From: Diphasiastrum complanatum
Taxonomy: Eukaryota; Streptophyta; Lycopodiopsida; Lycopodiales; Lycopodiaceae
NCBI GenBank assembly: GCA_029204225.1
Contig: CM055111.1
Span: 45,397,255 to 45,461,254, forward strand
Length of the DNA stretch: 64,000 nucleotides
Reading direction: 5' to 3'
Part shown: one piece after another, positions 34,476 through 46,522 of the stretch
Numbering within the stretch: the first letter of the stretch is position 1
How the letters are laid out: the number at the start of each line of letters is the position of its first letter
Position numbers and translations under genes: made by a program
The notes under the pieces: model-generated
Database searches by the model: none
The model's input: only the letters and a program-made list of their open reading frames with translations
Told to the model about the DNA's origin: nothing

Positions 34476-34921
34476 TCATGCTTTGAAGAGATGAGGGTGT
34501 ATACTTTAGATCATCAGTGTTTTTACTTGCAGGAACTCAAATTTGGGAGAGGGATTCAAACTCGCTGAGAAACAAGCAATCTGTGGACCATAAGTGGTCA
34601 AATCAAGGCTCATTTGATCCAGCGGAGCTCTGTATGGACATAGAGCTCACACGTGTGAAATCAGCCCTCATTAATGAGTGCTACTTCTCAAGGAATGATC
34701 CAAATTTGATGTTCTATTTGGATTAGGTATTGAAGAGTAGAATGTGTTGCTCTTGTTTCTAAACCAATTTCATTTGTTTTTAGAAGAGTTTTAGGCAATC
34801 AGAGAGTTTGAGAGAGTACTCAACTCGTGGGATATGCCAAAGTGAGCACACATCTGTCTTTTTCACCATTTTCATCATTTTTCACTGTCAATCAAGTAGA
34901 ATAGAATTTCTCATAGAGAAG

Positions 34922-35800
34922 ATGTCTTCATCTGGTTTACATTTCTTGGAGCACATTGAGAGATTAACATCTTCCAATTATGCAATGGGGAAGATCAAAA
35001 TGGAATCATTATTGAATCTACAAGATGTAATGGATATTGTGAGTGGAGCTGAAGAAGAACCTGCTGCAGCATTTCACAAAAGAACCAGAATTGCCCTTCA
35101 TTTTATAAAAATAAATGTAACAAATAAGAGAGATCAGTATATGCATCACTGCCAAGGAAGCTTGAGATACTCTAAAAACAATCTATGAAATCAAGAATAC
35201 TTCTAGATTGCTTACACTTAGAAACCAAATATTTCTAAGTTATCAGAGAGTAGATGAGAGTGCTTCATCATATGTCATGAGAGTTAAGGATCTTCATCAA
35301 GAGTTAGCTGGTTGGTGATGCTCTTAAGAACACTGAAGATGTTCAAGTAGTCCTAAATGGACTTAGAAATGAGTATGACAATATTGTGCAGACTTATGCT
35401 GTCGGGGAGGATCTTCCATATTTGGAGACACTGCAAGGTGTTCTCATTGTTGAAGAAAGTAGGCAAGAGAACAAGATGCTGAGGATCAACAGACTTTCAT
35501 TGAAAGATGGTGGAGATGACAAAGCACTCTTCATCAGAGACAAGTCAAGAGGCAAGGGCAAAGGACAACAACACTTCAAGAATGACACAACCAAAGAAGG
35601 TGGTGAGGATCAGTCCTCACAAGCTGCAACATCTAGTGGCAAAAAGAAGCTATCAAAGATCAAGTGTTTTTTCTGTGGCAAGAAAGGACACTATGCATCA
35701 AGTTGTTTCAAGAAGAAGAACCAATATAAGCAAGCTAACCTTACTAATGAGGATGAGTGTGAGGGTGTTGTGTTAAACTGTTTTCTAGCAAGGGACTGAA
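34922..35800 (+). pseudogene. Copia Gag with frameshifts
   Basis: Begins MSSSGLHFLEHIERL (ATG at 34922), then TSSNYAMGKIKMESLL, the copia Gag opening. The frame breaks near 35150 and again before 35386. The C-terminal block has a basic stretch and an intact CX2CX4HX4C knuckle (CFFCGKKGHYASSC) and ends ...NCFLARD, followed by a stop that coincides with the start of the foreign insert. Confidence 0.75.
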
Positions 35801-38715
35801 CTAACTAGAACCGTTTAGAGGATAAATCAGCGAGATCAAATATCAGACCTCACTTTACGCGAGTATCGATGATTCTCTATCAGTCAATCCTGAATCTTTA
35901 TAGGATACACCGTGGTTTATCTAAAAGAGGGTTCCAAGCTCTTTATAAATGTAACGGGGCTAAAATAGAATAGCTACCTTCAGGTAACAATTCAGTAATA
36001 GTTTCACGAATCTCACTATCTATAGTAGCCCAACACTCTTCGTCTAGTGTGTACTCAATGTTAATATATATGTGAATGATCGATTCTTGATAGTATAGTT
36101 CTAATATAAAGTTTAGTACACTTCTACGATCATGATCAGGGATTTGATGAAAGTCCCAACAATTTATAGTCACAGACATCCCATCCTTGTTTCCCAGTAT
36201 CTCCATATTAGTTCATAATATATGACTTAGTTTTCGTGCTTTAAAGATCAACGGGATACAGTATCAGTATGGCATCAACACTGTATGTTCCAACAGTGTT
36301 ACCTCTTTCTTATCATAACCGTATTATTTCAAATTGTGTGATCCAACAATTTTGGATATAGTATTCAGTTTGTGTGTTCCAACAAACTGATGTTTATATA
36401 GTATAGACTTATTATATATATTGCAAGTTATGACGTGTTCTTTATTAGAATATTGATCACTTAATAACTTTCAAACAACCTGCCAAAGTATAGTTTTCTC
36501 ATTGCAGGATTTTACACAAAATTCTGCTCACTTTTGCTTTTCGGACTGTTCAATTCCGACGTAAAACAGACAAGCTAGAACCATTTTAAGTTCGGCCGCA
36601 ATTTTCTTTATATAAAATTGTATAAGGCCCCTTGTAAGTTATAACACTTTAGAAAAACCGTAAATGCCGTTTTCATTGATAAAGCTATCAGTTCCTTAAG
36701 TTTTCACAATTCAGATGTTAAGACTGTGATTCAACTTTTTAATAAATCAAACTTCAGACTGCAAATTACATACAGTCAAGAAACCGGTTCCAAATATAGC
36801 CAGAATAGGGATTTATGGTTCAATCAGTGAAATTATTAGAAGTTCATTATTTTTATTTCAGTCACAAAATTTCATAATCACTTACCTCAGACAAAATCAC
36901 AGCACTGCCTCTCAGTCCAAAAATGTCTCCAGAGGTTAAGGGTTCTTCTCAGTCACTCAGACAGGGCCGGTTCTTCAATGATGCCGGTCCCTTCCTTTTC
37001 CTTCCACAGATTCACAGAGTCTACTTGCGGGCACACAAATCTTTCCCGGGCTCTTCTCTCCCAACTCTCCAAAAATCCAAGAAATTAGCCTTCAGAAATG
37101 CCTGGGCTGGGTCGCGTGGATCAGAATCACGATGAGGGAGCAGATGCGCTCCTCAGAAACAGTAGAGGTCGTTTCTTTTCAGCATGTCGCTCTCTCCTTC
37201 CTTCAAACGCAGATCGCTCCTTCTACGGCCAGCAGGTCGCTTCTCAGACTAAATCACTCCTCTATGACGAGCAACGATGGCAGTAATAATGGCCTCCTTT
37301 TCACAGAACAGCGTGGCCTTTCTTCACGGATGGTCGTTTCTGATCAGCAGCAGGGGTGGGCAGGTCGCGATGGTTCTCCCTCCACGGATACACACAGGGC
37401 CGCGTCTCTCCACAGATGCAGGTTACAATGTTCAAAAGCGCCTCAGACAGCAATGAGATGAAGCCCTCCTTCAGTACAATAGCAATGACAATGCTGCACA
37501 AGGCTCCAGGCTTCCCAAATCCATTGTAATTCAGATTTGCTTCAGTAGCAACTATCAGATTTGATTTAACATATCTGTGAACAGATTTCACACAGTTGTT
37601 TGTCCTCAATCTGCTCCAGATTTCTTCCTTCCCCATTCTCAGTGATCATCAGGGAACTACAAGTAAGATTCACAAAACTCTCGCTGTGCACCAGCAATGT
37701 GGACCAGCAATGACAGAGAGGGAAAGAAAGCCTTTGCTCTCTGTTCTCTCTTTTTTTCTCTCTCACTCCTATTCTTCCTTTAGAAAGCCACGACCTCCTT
37801 CTTTCAACCAACTTTAGTGAAGGGTATCCTCTTCTTGAAACTCATTCTACCTTTCTTTTTGACAAAAAGGCCTTCCATAATGCACAAAGAGCTTTTTAGG
37901 CCTATTTTGAACATTTTGGCCTCCACATTCACATTCGGATTCTGCTTTCCGAAACTCCGACTTCTTCCCTGGATGTCGAACTGTCTCTTAAGTATCACCT
38001 TTTCCTACATTCCTGCCTATATTACCCGTGACTTCGTATTCAACACGAACCATCATAAAACTGGTAACTCAGCATTGCGTATAAACCAACACTCGGTATA
38101 ATCAACCGTTATCCCCACCAAGGGAAATCACCAAAATATCAATATTTTGAACTCGGAAAACTTGTCTAACATCAACCCAGCAAGTTCGATTTGTAAGTCT
38201 GCACTGTACTTTGCATCAACAATTTTTTTAACTGCCGTTTTCTTTTCGCTTCTTTCAGTAACAAATTTTTTAAGTCACAAACTGCTCTTCACTGGAAACC
38301 GCAACTGAACGTCGTCGAACCCTTAACCTTAGGACACCCCCTTGAACTTTAAGACAATTCCTAAAAATCATCCGGGCATTTTTTTATTAACATCAGTAGA
38401 ATGAGTACATCGTCATATGCAGTCTCGGCAGTGCCGAAAAACCGTAAAACCTTAAAAAGCCGTAAAACTCTAATTTACGTTACAATTTGAAGGCAATTAT
38501 TATTGTAGATACCATCTCTAACCTTTATAGAGTAAAGCTGGCATCATGTCTAAATATAGTAATATGGCTAATGCCATGCCAATTTACTTACTAAAAATAG
38601 TAAATAGCTATTATGAAACCTCTTATAGAATTCGAATAAACTTCAAATAGATCATTTTTAGCCCGCATTATATCATCAAAAATTCGGCTAACATGTTGAG
38701 AGTGAAATAGAGGAT
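35797..38715. mobile_element. 2.9-kb insert of unknown type in the copia element
   Basis: The copia frame stops at about 35797 and resumes at about 38716 (..FKNEEVWWIDSG). Between them the base composition differs: 36900-37700 is clearly more GC-rich than its surroundings and pyrimidine-rich. No LTRs, terminal inverted repeats, target duplication or polymerase domain were recognised. The one candidate gene is the minus-strand frame at 35943-36206. Confidence 0.5.
35943..36206 (-). CDS. Hypothetical small protein in the unknown insert
   Basis: An ATG-initiated 87-residue frame on the minus strand. The composition looks protein-like: mixed, not low-complexity, with hydrophobic strands (SVLNFILELYY, IHIYINIEY) alternating with acidic segments, ending in EGSYSILAPLHL. 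I do not recognise it. It is the only good coding candidate in the insert. A chance frame cannot be excluded. Confidence 0.3.
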   Translation of the reverse strand: MEILGNKDGMSVTINCWDFHQIPDHDRRSVLNFILELYYQESIIHIYINIEYTLDEECWATIDSEIRETITELLPEGSYSILAPLHL

Positions 38716-39666
38716 TCATTAATGATGTCTACTTTTTTATCTTTTCCTTTTAAGAATGAAGAAGTCTGGTGGATAGATAGTGGAACTCTTTCACTAATCT
38801 CATGCCTTATCTAGGTGCAAAAAGATCAATCTATTCTGCTAATGATGTAGAGTGTAGAATTGAAGGAATAGGTAGTATTCCATTGCATGCATCATCATCA
38901 AAATCTTTTTGCTTACATGATGTACTGTATGTACCTAAATTGACAGAATCTCATTAGTGTAGGACAAGGATTGGTTGTCAAGATTCAAGTTGACAAGTGT
39001 ATAATCTCAAGAGAAAATAAAGTTATTGCTAGAGGATCTAGAATTGATAAGTTGTACAAACTAGATTCTAGGGAGAGTGCTAACATTTCAGATATTGCTT
39101 ATGAGACCAAGGTTCTTCAGGAGGATCTGTGGCACAGGAGATTGTGTCATCCCAATTTCAAAGCCATGCAATCTATGGTCAAGGAAGGAAAAGTTGTTGG
39201 ACTACCAAAGACACTGTCAAATGAGCTTCTACCTTGTGAAGCTTGTGTGCTGACAAAATCACACAGAAGGCCTTTTCCTAGATCAAGTATCAAGACAAAG
39301 CAACCATTTGAACTTGTGCACTCTGATGTTCATTTCTCATCAACTAAGATGAAAGGAGGAGCAAATTGCTTTGTCTCTTTTGTAGATGATTATACAAGAT
39401 ATTATTGGATCTATATGCTGTCTTCTAAAGCCATGGTCTATGATGTTTTTCTTACTTTCAAAGCTTATGTAGAAAAGCAGTTTCCTTTCAAGTTGAAAGC
39501 TTTGGAAGTGATAGTGGAGGAGAATACACCTCCAATAAGTTTAAAGACTTTTGTGAGAGATAAGGTATTCAAGGAGAGTTTTCTTATTCATATACTCTTC
39601 AACAAAATGGAGTTGCTGAGAGAAAAAATAGAACTTTGTGTGAATGTGAAAAAGTCATTAGGCTAG
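38716..39666 (+). pseudogene. Copia protease and integrase, frameshifted
   Basis: Protease motif WWIDSG near 38766, with frame breaks directly after it. The frame from 38971 has the pre-integrase region, the HHCC zinc-binding segment (LWHRRLCHPNF, then CEACVLTKSH), the first catalytic Asp (VHSDVHF) and FVDDYTRYYWIYML. A frame change at about 39500 puts the second catalytic block (SDSGGEYTSNKF) out of frame, and a stop follows in that frame before QQNGVAERKN. Confidence 0.75.
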
Positions 39667-40741
39667 AAGCTTCTCTGCCTAAAGAATTTTGGGGAGAGGC
39701 AGTTGCATGTGCAAACTATCTTTGTAATAGGCTTCCAAATCTTGCAATAGGAGGAAAGACACCATTTGAGATGTTGTATAAGAAAAAGCCTAAGGTAGAT
39801 CATCTTAGGATTTTTGGCTGTGTATGCTTTGTGCATGTGCCTCTAGAAACTAGGAAGAAGGAAGATCCTAGTGCTGTAAAAGGAATCTTTATAGGAAATG
39901 CATCTACCAAAAAAGCATACAAAGTTTATTTACCCTCTACTGACAAGAATGTTGTTAGTAGAGATGTGATCTTCCATGAAGATCAGAAGTTTAACTTGGA
40001 TGATGCACAGATCAAGGAGACTCATGCAAGATCTACAGTCATCAATCTTGATGCTGCTCAAGAAGAGGTGAGGCCGAGGCTTGAGGAGGAGCAAATTCAA
40101 GCTACCACACCTAGAAAATCTACAGGAGCTAGATCTGAGCCAAGGAGGCTCACATATGATGAAGAAGGAAGGCAAGTGGAAGGTGAAACTTCCTATCATG
40201 CTGTCTTCATATCAGATGAAGAGCCTAAAGATGTCCAAGAAGCTCTTCAATCCAAAGAGTGGGTTGAAGCAATGACCTAAGAGTTTGAAGCCTTAATGTC
40301 AAACAACACATGGGAGCTTGTGGAGACAGCAAACATCATGCATGTGATTGGATGTAAGTAGGTATTCAGAATCAAGTATAATCATGATGGATCTATCAAT
40401 AAGTATAAAGCAAGACTTTGTACCAAAGGCTACTCACAGATCAAAGGTCTTGAATATGAAGACACCTTTGCACCAGTTGCAAAGATGGTAGCAATTCAAA
40501 TACTCATATCTCTTGCATGTTTTCACAAATGGAGTATGTTCCAGTTTGATGTTTCTAATGTATTTCTCAATGGTTACCTTGAGGAGGAGATTTACATGGA
40601 GCAGCCTCCAGGTTTTGTGAAGGAAGGTGATGAATCAAAAGTTTGTCTTTTGTTCAAAAGTCTGTATGGACTGAAACAGGCACCAAGGTCTTGGTATGCA
40701 AGGCTCAACTCCTATCTCATATCACTCGGATTTTGTCTAAT
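39667..40741 (+). pseudogene. Copia integrase C-terminus and N-terminal reverse transcriptase
   Basis: The frame 39636-40280 covers the integrase C-terminal region (FWGEAVACANYLCNRLP, DHLRIFGCVCFVH, VSRDVIFHE) and the linker to reverse transcriptase (EALQSKEWVEAMT, then a stop). After further stops, reverse transcriptase continues with GSINKYKARL, FAPVAKMV, MFQFDVSNVFLNG (first catalytic Asp) and SLYGLKQAPRSWYARLNSYL. The gypsy LTR begins 16 bp after GFCL, before the catalytic YVDD box. Confidence 0.8.
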
Positions 40742-41552
40742 TGTTGGGGTATTCCCAACAAAGTGTAAATAAATAATATCATCCAATAAAATGTGTTGTG
40801 AGGGCATGGCATTCTGTGTGTATAAGCCCATGGCCCAATGGGCACGCAAGTGAAGTTGTAAATAAAATAATAGACTTGGGCCCTTTGTAATTATAATAAA
40901 ACTCAAGGCCCAAAGTCAATTCTAAAATTAGAGTTTACTTTTTAGAGTTGGGTCCAATTTTGCACTCACATGAATCTTATGATTTCCAATGTACTTTTTG
41001 TGGACCCTTGGATCAAGTTGGGTCCAAGATGAATGGATAGGATCAATCTGAATATTAGCCAATTGGATTGAGAGGCAAGGGCCTTCCTCATTTTATAAAA
41101 AGGCACCATTTGTACACTATTGCTTAATAGAGAGGAGGACACTCTACCATTTTGAGAGCTCAAGCATCCTCATTTGCTAATCAATCTTGCTTATGCTATT
41201 GTTGTGATTGCTTGTTATTTTCATTTCCCATGCTTTTTGGTTATGCTAGTTAAGGTTTTTCCATAAGCAATCACATTGAGCATTTGAGCTAACCTCCATC
41301 TCATCTCTCTCTCTTTATCTCTTCTCATCTCTCTTCCTCACCTTTTCTATCCCTTTCCTTCACCCAAATCATTATGAATGTTAGAGTAGAGGAGTAGAGT
41401 TAAGGGAGAGTCGTGTTAGTGGTGAATAGAGTTAGGGATGAAATAGAAAACTAACTAAAATTAGCATCTATGCATAGTTAGGTACCTATCCAATGATCTA
41501 ACCCTTGTTGACAAGCGGGAAGGCTATACTACGCAATATCTTCGACCCTACA
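40742..41552 (+). repeat. 5' LTR of gypsy element 1
   Basis: 811 bp, TGTTGGGG...CCCTACA. A TATA-like TTTTATAAAAAGGC lies at about 41090. The first 420 bp closely match 48599-48881 and 54875-55300. It is about 270 bp longer than the 3' LTR of element 2 because that copy lacks the segment between CATTTCC and CTTGTTGACA. Confidence 0.85.
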
Positions 41553-41553
41553 A

Positions 41554-41571
41554 TGGTGCCGTTGCCGGGGA
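41554..41571 (+). other. Gypsy primer-binding site
   Basis: TGGTGCCGTTGCCGGGGA one base after the LTR. It differs by one base from the TGGCGCCGTTGCCGGGGA site that many plant gypsy elements use with Asp-tRNA. Confidence 0.8.
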
Positions 41572-42779
41572 TAGGTTTCCACTAACTAGTTTAGCTGCAT
41601 TTTAGCTATTTTCTAGCTTTTTAGAGTAGTTTTAGGTAGATTTTTGGGTGTTTAGAGTTAGTTTTCTGTATTTTTTTTTTGCGTTTGGACTGTTCATAGC
41701 TAGCGGAGGAGGTGTGAGAGGGTAGAGGAGGCCGTGAACAGTCTCTAAGGGCTTGAAACCCAAACCAATCAGCCAAAAAACCCAAAAAACACACCAATCT
41801 GTAGTTTTGGAGGGAAAAAGAGCCTAAAATCTCATCAGATTTTTATATCTCCAGAACCAGTGTGAATTAACTCTTGCATGACTAGCAGCAGCTCCAAGGT
41901 ACTGTCCCAGACCTACATAGAAGCCTGCGAGAGTTAGTTCCAAGCAAATTGTAAAAATCAGAGAAAAATCATAAAAAATTCAAAAAACCCTTGAAAAAAT
42001 TCAAAAACATTCAAATCTTCATAAGAACTCTCGCAGAGCCCTCTGAAGTTCCATCTCAGTGAGACCAGGACATAGAAGAGCTTGCGAGAGTTAGTTTGAT
42101 GTCTAAGTGTCTGTGCGAGAGTTCCCAATGAAAAAGAGACGGGAAAGTACCAGTGAACCCTTGCAGACAACAAAATTTTCAGTTCCAGTGATCAAGAACT
42201 CTCGCAGAGGATTTTGAAGTTCCATCTCAGTGAGACCAGAACACAGAAGAGCTTGCGAGAGCTAGTTTGATTCCAATGAGCAGAAAATTGGGTTTAAGTG
42301 CTAAAAAATCACTAAAAAGTGAAGATCCAGCAAATCCTTCCAGTAAGAACTCTCGCAAACCCTCTCAATCAAATCAGAATGTCAATTTACATAAGTGATG
42401 AAGCTTGCGAGAGTTAGTTTTGAGATTTGGTGAAGATCAAGCCAAAAAAGTGGTTTTGAACCCTCGCAGACAGTGAAATTTTCACTTCTTGCAAGAGTTA
42501 ACTCTTGTAGAGAATTCTATAGTGAGATCTGACCCAAATCCAGCTACTTTTAAAATCTTAGGTCAATCAGTGCAAGGAGTAAAAAGTTATGAAGGGAAAA
42601 CCACCGTAAAAGACCTAAAATTCACTTCCGGCCGATCAGATCGATCAGATCCTTGAGATCCGGTCAACATCCTACTGTATAAACAAGATCCAATTTGGAA
42701 CACACCATCGGATAAATTTGAAATTGGGACGATCAATAGCACGAAGGATAGCAAATCAGCCATCTGTGCAATGCAACAT
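41572..42779 (+). other. Leader of gypsy element 1 with recurrent CTCTCGCA/TGCGAGAG motifs
   Basis: No gene. About a dozen copies of an 8-bp word occur in alternating orientation, for example GCGAGAG near 41930, 42085, 42250 and 42408 and CTCTCGCA near 42030, 42188 and 42348. Neighbouring copies could pair into long hairpins. Larger blocks repeat too: GAAGTTCCATCTCAGTGAGA occurs at about 42047 and 42220. Confidence 0.6.
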
Positions 42780-43330
42780 TGCATAATACGACATTTTGCC
42801 CGTTCAACCCCTGGATTGTTCAACAGAAGAGAAGTCCTTATCAGACTTCTTATCCTTACCATCAAGGGGCACCCAACACGGCAAAAAGGTACGGCGCACC
42901 AAATCAACCTCAACGTATGACCTTACCTGCTCCACCAGGGCCAGCCAATCAACAAGTGGCCCATGTAAACCTGACAACAGCGAAATCAGAGATGCAAATG
43001 CCACCTCAACCTGAGCAGCAACAATGGTATGGACCGGATGAACCATTTATGGATCCTGCCATAAATGAATTTGTTGCTGCCTATGCATCTGAAACTCAGC
43101 GTCAAGGCGGAAGAAATTACGGCTACTACGTATGCGGTGAAGGACACAGAATTGTGGAATGTCCCTACAAGGGACATTATACATCCTTCTGTCGAGAATG
43201 CGATTATGGGCACTGTTACAAGAATTGTCCATTTAAACCTGAAACCAGTGCACCTCTTAACTTCATTGTCATACAGCAACCAGCAGTTCCAACAGGGATG
43301 CCATTGGAAGGACGACAATTCCACGCTCAT
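42780..43330 (+). pseudogene. Gypsy Gag, nucleocapsid region
   Basis: The frame has a Pro/Gln-rich linker (LPAPPGPANQQVAHVNL; EQQQWYGPDEPFMDP), then clustered Cys/His: VCGEGHRIVEC, FCRECDYGHCYKNCP. The pattern fits nucleocapsid zinc knuckles with CX2CX3HX4C spacing; the first knuckle has lost its first Cys (Tyr instead). Just upstream, CNATLHNTTFC is another partial knuckle. The capsid part is missing or degenerate. The same segment in element 2 (48960-49560) is the comparison. Confidence 0.65.
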
Positions 43331-43339
43331 GTGTTAGCT

Positions 43340-43735
43340 GTTTTGCGCCTTGGGGACTGCTTCGTCCACCAAGGGTATGGTGTGTTGGACTACTATTGGT
43401 GCAATGTCCTTCAAGTCACTATAACTCCAGGCAAAATAGTCTTTATGTTCCACCAACAACGATTGTAGTATCTTGAACTGTGTGGGTGTTAACTGCTCTC
43501 CCACATGCACTATCCTTTCTTCTTCTCCTTGTTCCGCAAGATTCATCGGCTGTGTTCGTGCAGGTTGTTCGAAAACTTGTTCCGCTGGTGCCTGACTTTG
43601 ATCAGGTTCTCATTGGGCTTGCGGCATCATGATTACCACTTCGTCCAATGTATAATTCTTGAAAGTCTCAGGCATCTCGTGAACTGACACTCGTCAAGAT
43701 TCCTCTTTCAGCATATTGATCTTAGTCCGACTGGT
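43340..43735 (-). pseudogene. Inverted pol segment within gypsy element 1
   Basis: The minus strand here aligns with plus-strand 51240-51640 of element 2: MNLAEQGEEERIVHVGEQL, SLLVEHKDYFAWSYSDLK and VVQHTIPLVDEAVPK, the region just before reverse transcriptase. The flanking gag and integrase of element 1 are on the plus strand, so about 400 bp is inverted, and the rest of reverse transcriptase and RNase H is missing beside it. Confidence 0.8.
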
Positions 43736-43759
43736 CACTTTTTGAGGTTGGTGGCCAAC

Positions 43760-44729
43760 AATTCATAAGGATACGGAGGAACACTTAAAAAAGTGCGATG
43801 TGTGCCAAAGGGCGACAAGGCCAATGAGATTGAATTATGATCTACTGCACCCGATCTTAGCCCAAGCACCATTCGAAAAGTGGGGATTGGATTACATGGG
43901 TCCAATTCACCCTGCAGTAAGGAGTTCCCAGGCTCGATACATAATCGTAGCCATAGACTACCTCACAAAGTGGGTTGAAGCCAAGGCAGTAAGAGTAGTT
44001 GATGCTAGGACCACTGCCAAGTTCCTTTATGAAAATATCATTGGGCGCTTTGGATGCTCGGTAGAGCTAGTCAGCGATTGCGAAAGCCATTTCATCAATG
44101 AGACCATCAAGGTCCTGTTGGAGGAATTCTTCGTGATCCACAAAACTAGTACGCCTTATTATCCTCGTGGTAATGGGCAAGCAGAATCATCCAATAAGAT
44201 CATGTGTAGCGTGCTCACAAAAACAGTTGAAGCTAGCATATCAGATTGGGAACACAAGTTGCATGCTTCACTGTGGGCATTCAGGACAACACATAAAGGA
44301 AGCACTGATCAAACACCCTTCCAATTTGTATATGGTCAGGATGTTGTGATGCTAGTAGAGTTTTTGATTCCTTCATTAAGGATTGCCAACATGGGCTTAA
44401 TGAGTCCAAATCTCTACATCTACGCCATGAAGCTCTACATAAACTCTGTGAAACACGCTTACTAGTTGTGCATGCACTGGCAACTGAAAAAAAAAGACAC
44501 AAAGCATGGCATGATCGCAAATTACAAAAGAAGGATATTTTCCGGAGATCTGGTCCTGATGTATAAAACCAAGGCGATCAAGGGAAAGTTAAAACTCACA
44601 AGCGACGGTCCTTATCAGGTCAAGGAAATTCTTAATCATGGAGCCGTGAATTTAGAAAATCTAGATGGGACACCATTCAATACACCCATCAACAGTAGCC
44701 GGTTGCACAAGTACTGGCCACCACAGTAA
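43760..44729 (+). pseudogene. Gypsy integrase with one frameshift
   Basis: Starts within the HHCC zinc finger (...HKDTEEHLKKCDVCQR), followed by the catalytic core: LDYMGP (first Asp), LVSDCESHF (second Asp) and GNGQAESSNK (Glu). The core is open to 44465 but shifts frame after PSLRIAN. The C-terminal part continues in another frame with LMYKTKAIKGKLKL, a GPY motif (SDGPYQVKEIL) and NSSRLHKYWPP. Integrase inserts the double-stranded copy into the genome. This copy is inactive through the frameshift and lack of upstream pol. Confidence 0.8.
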
Positions 44730-45800
44730 GATGGCACATTACAAAAAGCTATTCAGCAAAACCATCACCACTAGATCTAGGAAGATCAAGCCAAATAAAA
44801 CTAGATCCATCAAGATTCGGCTAGATTTGGCAAGATCGGAAAAATCCATCAAAATCCAAGGAGGATTCAGATCCAGATCAGATCAAGAAAGAAGCAGATC
44901 ATCAGATTGACTGATGGAATTGTTACCAAGTATCCACCAGAACTTCTAGAGAACTACCAACAGTCAGATCAAGCCTGGATGAAGTTGATTACCACTTTAC
45001 AGAAGTTAAAAATCAGAAAATCTCGAGAGGTCATCAAAAAACACTCTGAAAGAGAACTTTTTTCATGATTTTTTGAGATCCCTTGGGAGATAGCTCTTGA
45101 AACTTGGATAGTCACCATATCTGACCCATATGCATCCATGAAAATCTTTGCGCGAGTTCCTGATGGAGGAATCAATATTTTTTATTGTGTGCGAGGGTTC
45201 CTAGAAGCTGAATTTTCAAAATCCTCGTAGAGCATCAAGATCATCTTACCAACCCTCGCAAGGTGCCTAAATGGAATCAGAGCAGTGAATTTAGCCTGCC
45301 TTCATGGTCTGATCTTGAAAATCCAATCACAGGAACAAGTTGTGTGAGAAATCACTTCCTGCGAGAGTTGAACCCTCACAGATAGCCTGAACCCTCACAG
45401 AACCTTCGCATAGCAATAAAATCACCTTATGAACTCTTGCAGACTTCCATGAGGTCTTAGAATTTTGTGAAGAAGGTGCCTGCCAAAATTTGGGTGGAAT
45501 TGAACAAGGGAAAGTGGATCTCACCTAATACGCACTCTAAATTCTGCTATATAAGGGCTGAATTCGAGTCATTTGTCACCTTTGGTAGCGAAGCTCTGCC
45601 GAAATTTACACTGGAATTACTAAGTTCTCCGTTTGTGACCAGATTTTCTACCAGGTATCATTCGATCAAACTGAACACCGATCTACGCTCTCAACTACAA
45701 TACTTGTCATCCAACACTCGTAATTCACATTTTTTGTCGTTTCCACACCTTTTTACCTTTTCCACCATTTTTTTTACTTTTTCGACTATCGTACTATACC
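44730..45800 (+). other. 3' module of gypsy element 1 with internal TATA box
   Basis: Aligns with 53345-54420 of element 2 and, from about 45250, with 24890-25200. It contains GATC-rich repeats (44770-44880), several TGCGAG(A/G)G and CCCTCGCA motifs, and a TATA box CTATATAAGG at about 45549 followed 250 bp later by T-rich sequence. In element 2 an ATG follows; here the sequence diverges instead. Confidence 0.55.
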
Positions 45801-46522
45801 AACAAGGTTAATATAGATTTTATAGTAAATAATGTCGTTCCCACAGAGGACAGCGTTAGAAAGTTATGTTTTTGATACAATTATGGCAAGTGGTTTTGAG
45901 GGTTATTCTGGTTGTCGACAGACATTAAAAAGTAACCAGTATTAGTTATATTTGGCATGGGTAGTGTTAATAAATTCAAAACAACAATTTGGCATCATCG
46001 GGATTAACGAAGACTTGATGGTCATCATTGGCATAATGTCTGGTGATCGTCAGCTCTTCTCCCATCCCCACACCAAAACTCTGGTCAAACCGTTTGTCAT
46101 CCAAACCACACCAGAAATCCCAATCCAGACTAACAATGGTTACTTGATAGATGCTATCATGGAACCCGTCATTCAGACAGTTGCGCATCTGTAACTTTCT
46201 GGTTATTTCAACATTTTGCAAGGACAGAATCCAGTCTAAGCTGCTGAGTCAGATAGTGGAATCCTTTCTGGAATTTCCTGGCCCCTCAGTTGTGCCATAC
46301 GACTAGCATAGCTTCCTTATTCATGAACTAACCAACTCCATCAAACCCAACAACCGTGAGCGTATTGTAGTAGGCCCCCTATTGTGTAACTTTGCCTACG
46401 CACTTCTCGAGGCAAAAGTGCACGGTTTCCAACGATCATCGCTTTTGTCCACCCAAATACCACACACTAACTTTTATCCGCCATCCCAAGCATCCACCTC
46501 CTCCCAACTTGCAGTTATTAAC

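Larger units (their letters stand above)
33763..40741 (+). mobile_element. Copia element, interrupted twice and lacking its 3' end
   Basis: 5' LTR 33763-34462, primer site, gag 34922-35800, a 2.9-kb foreign insert (about 35797-38715), protease/integrase/reverse transcriptase 38716-40741. The gypsy element at 40742 cuts it inside the reverse transcriptase. The rest of pol and a same-strand 3' LTR are not in the window. An inverted LTR of the same family lies at 47157-47879. Confidence 0.75.
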
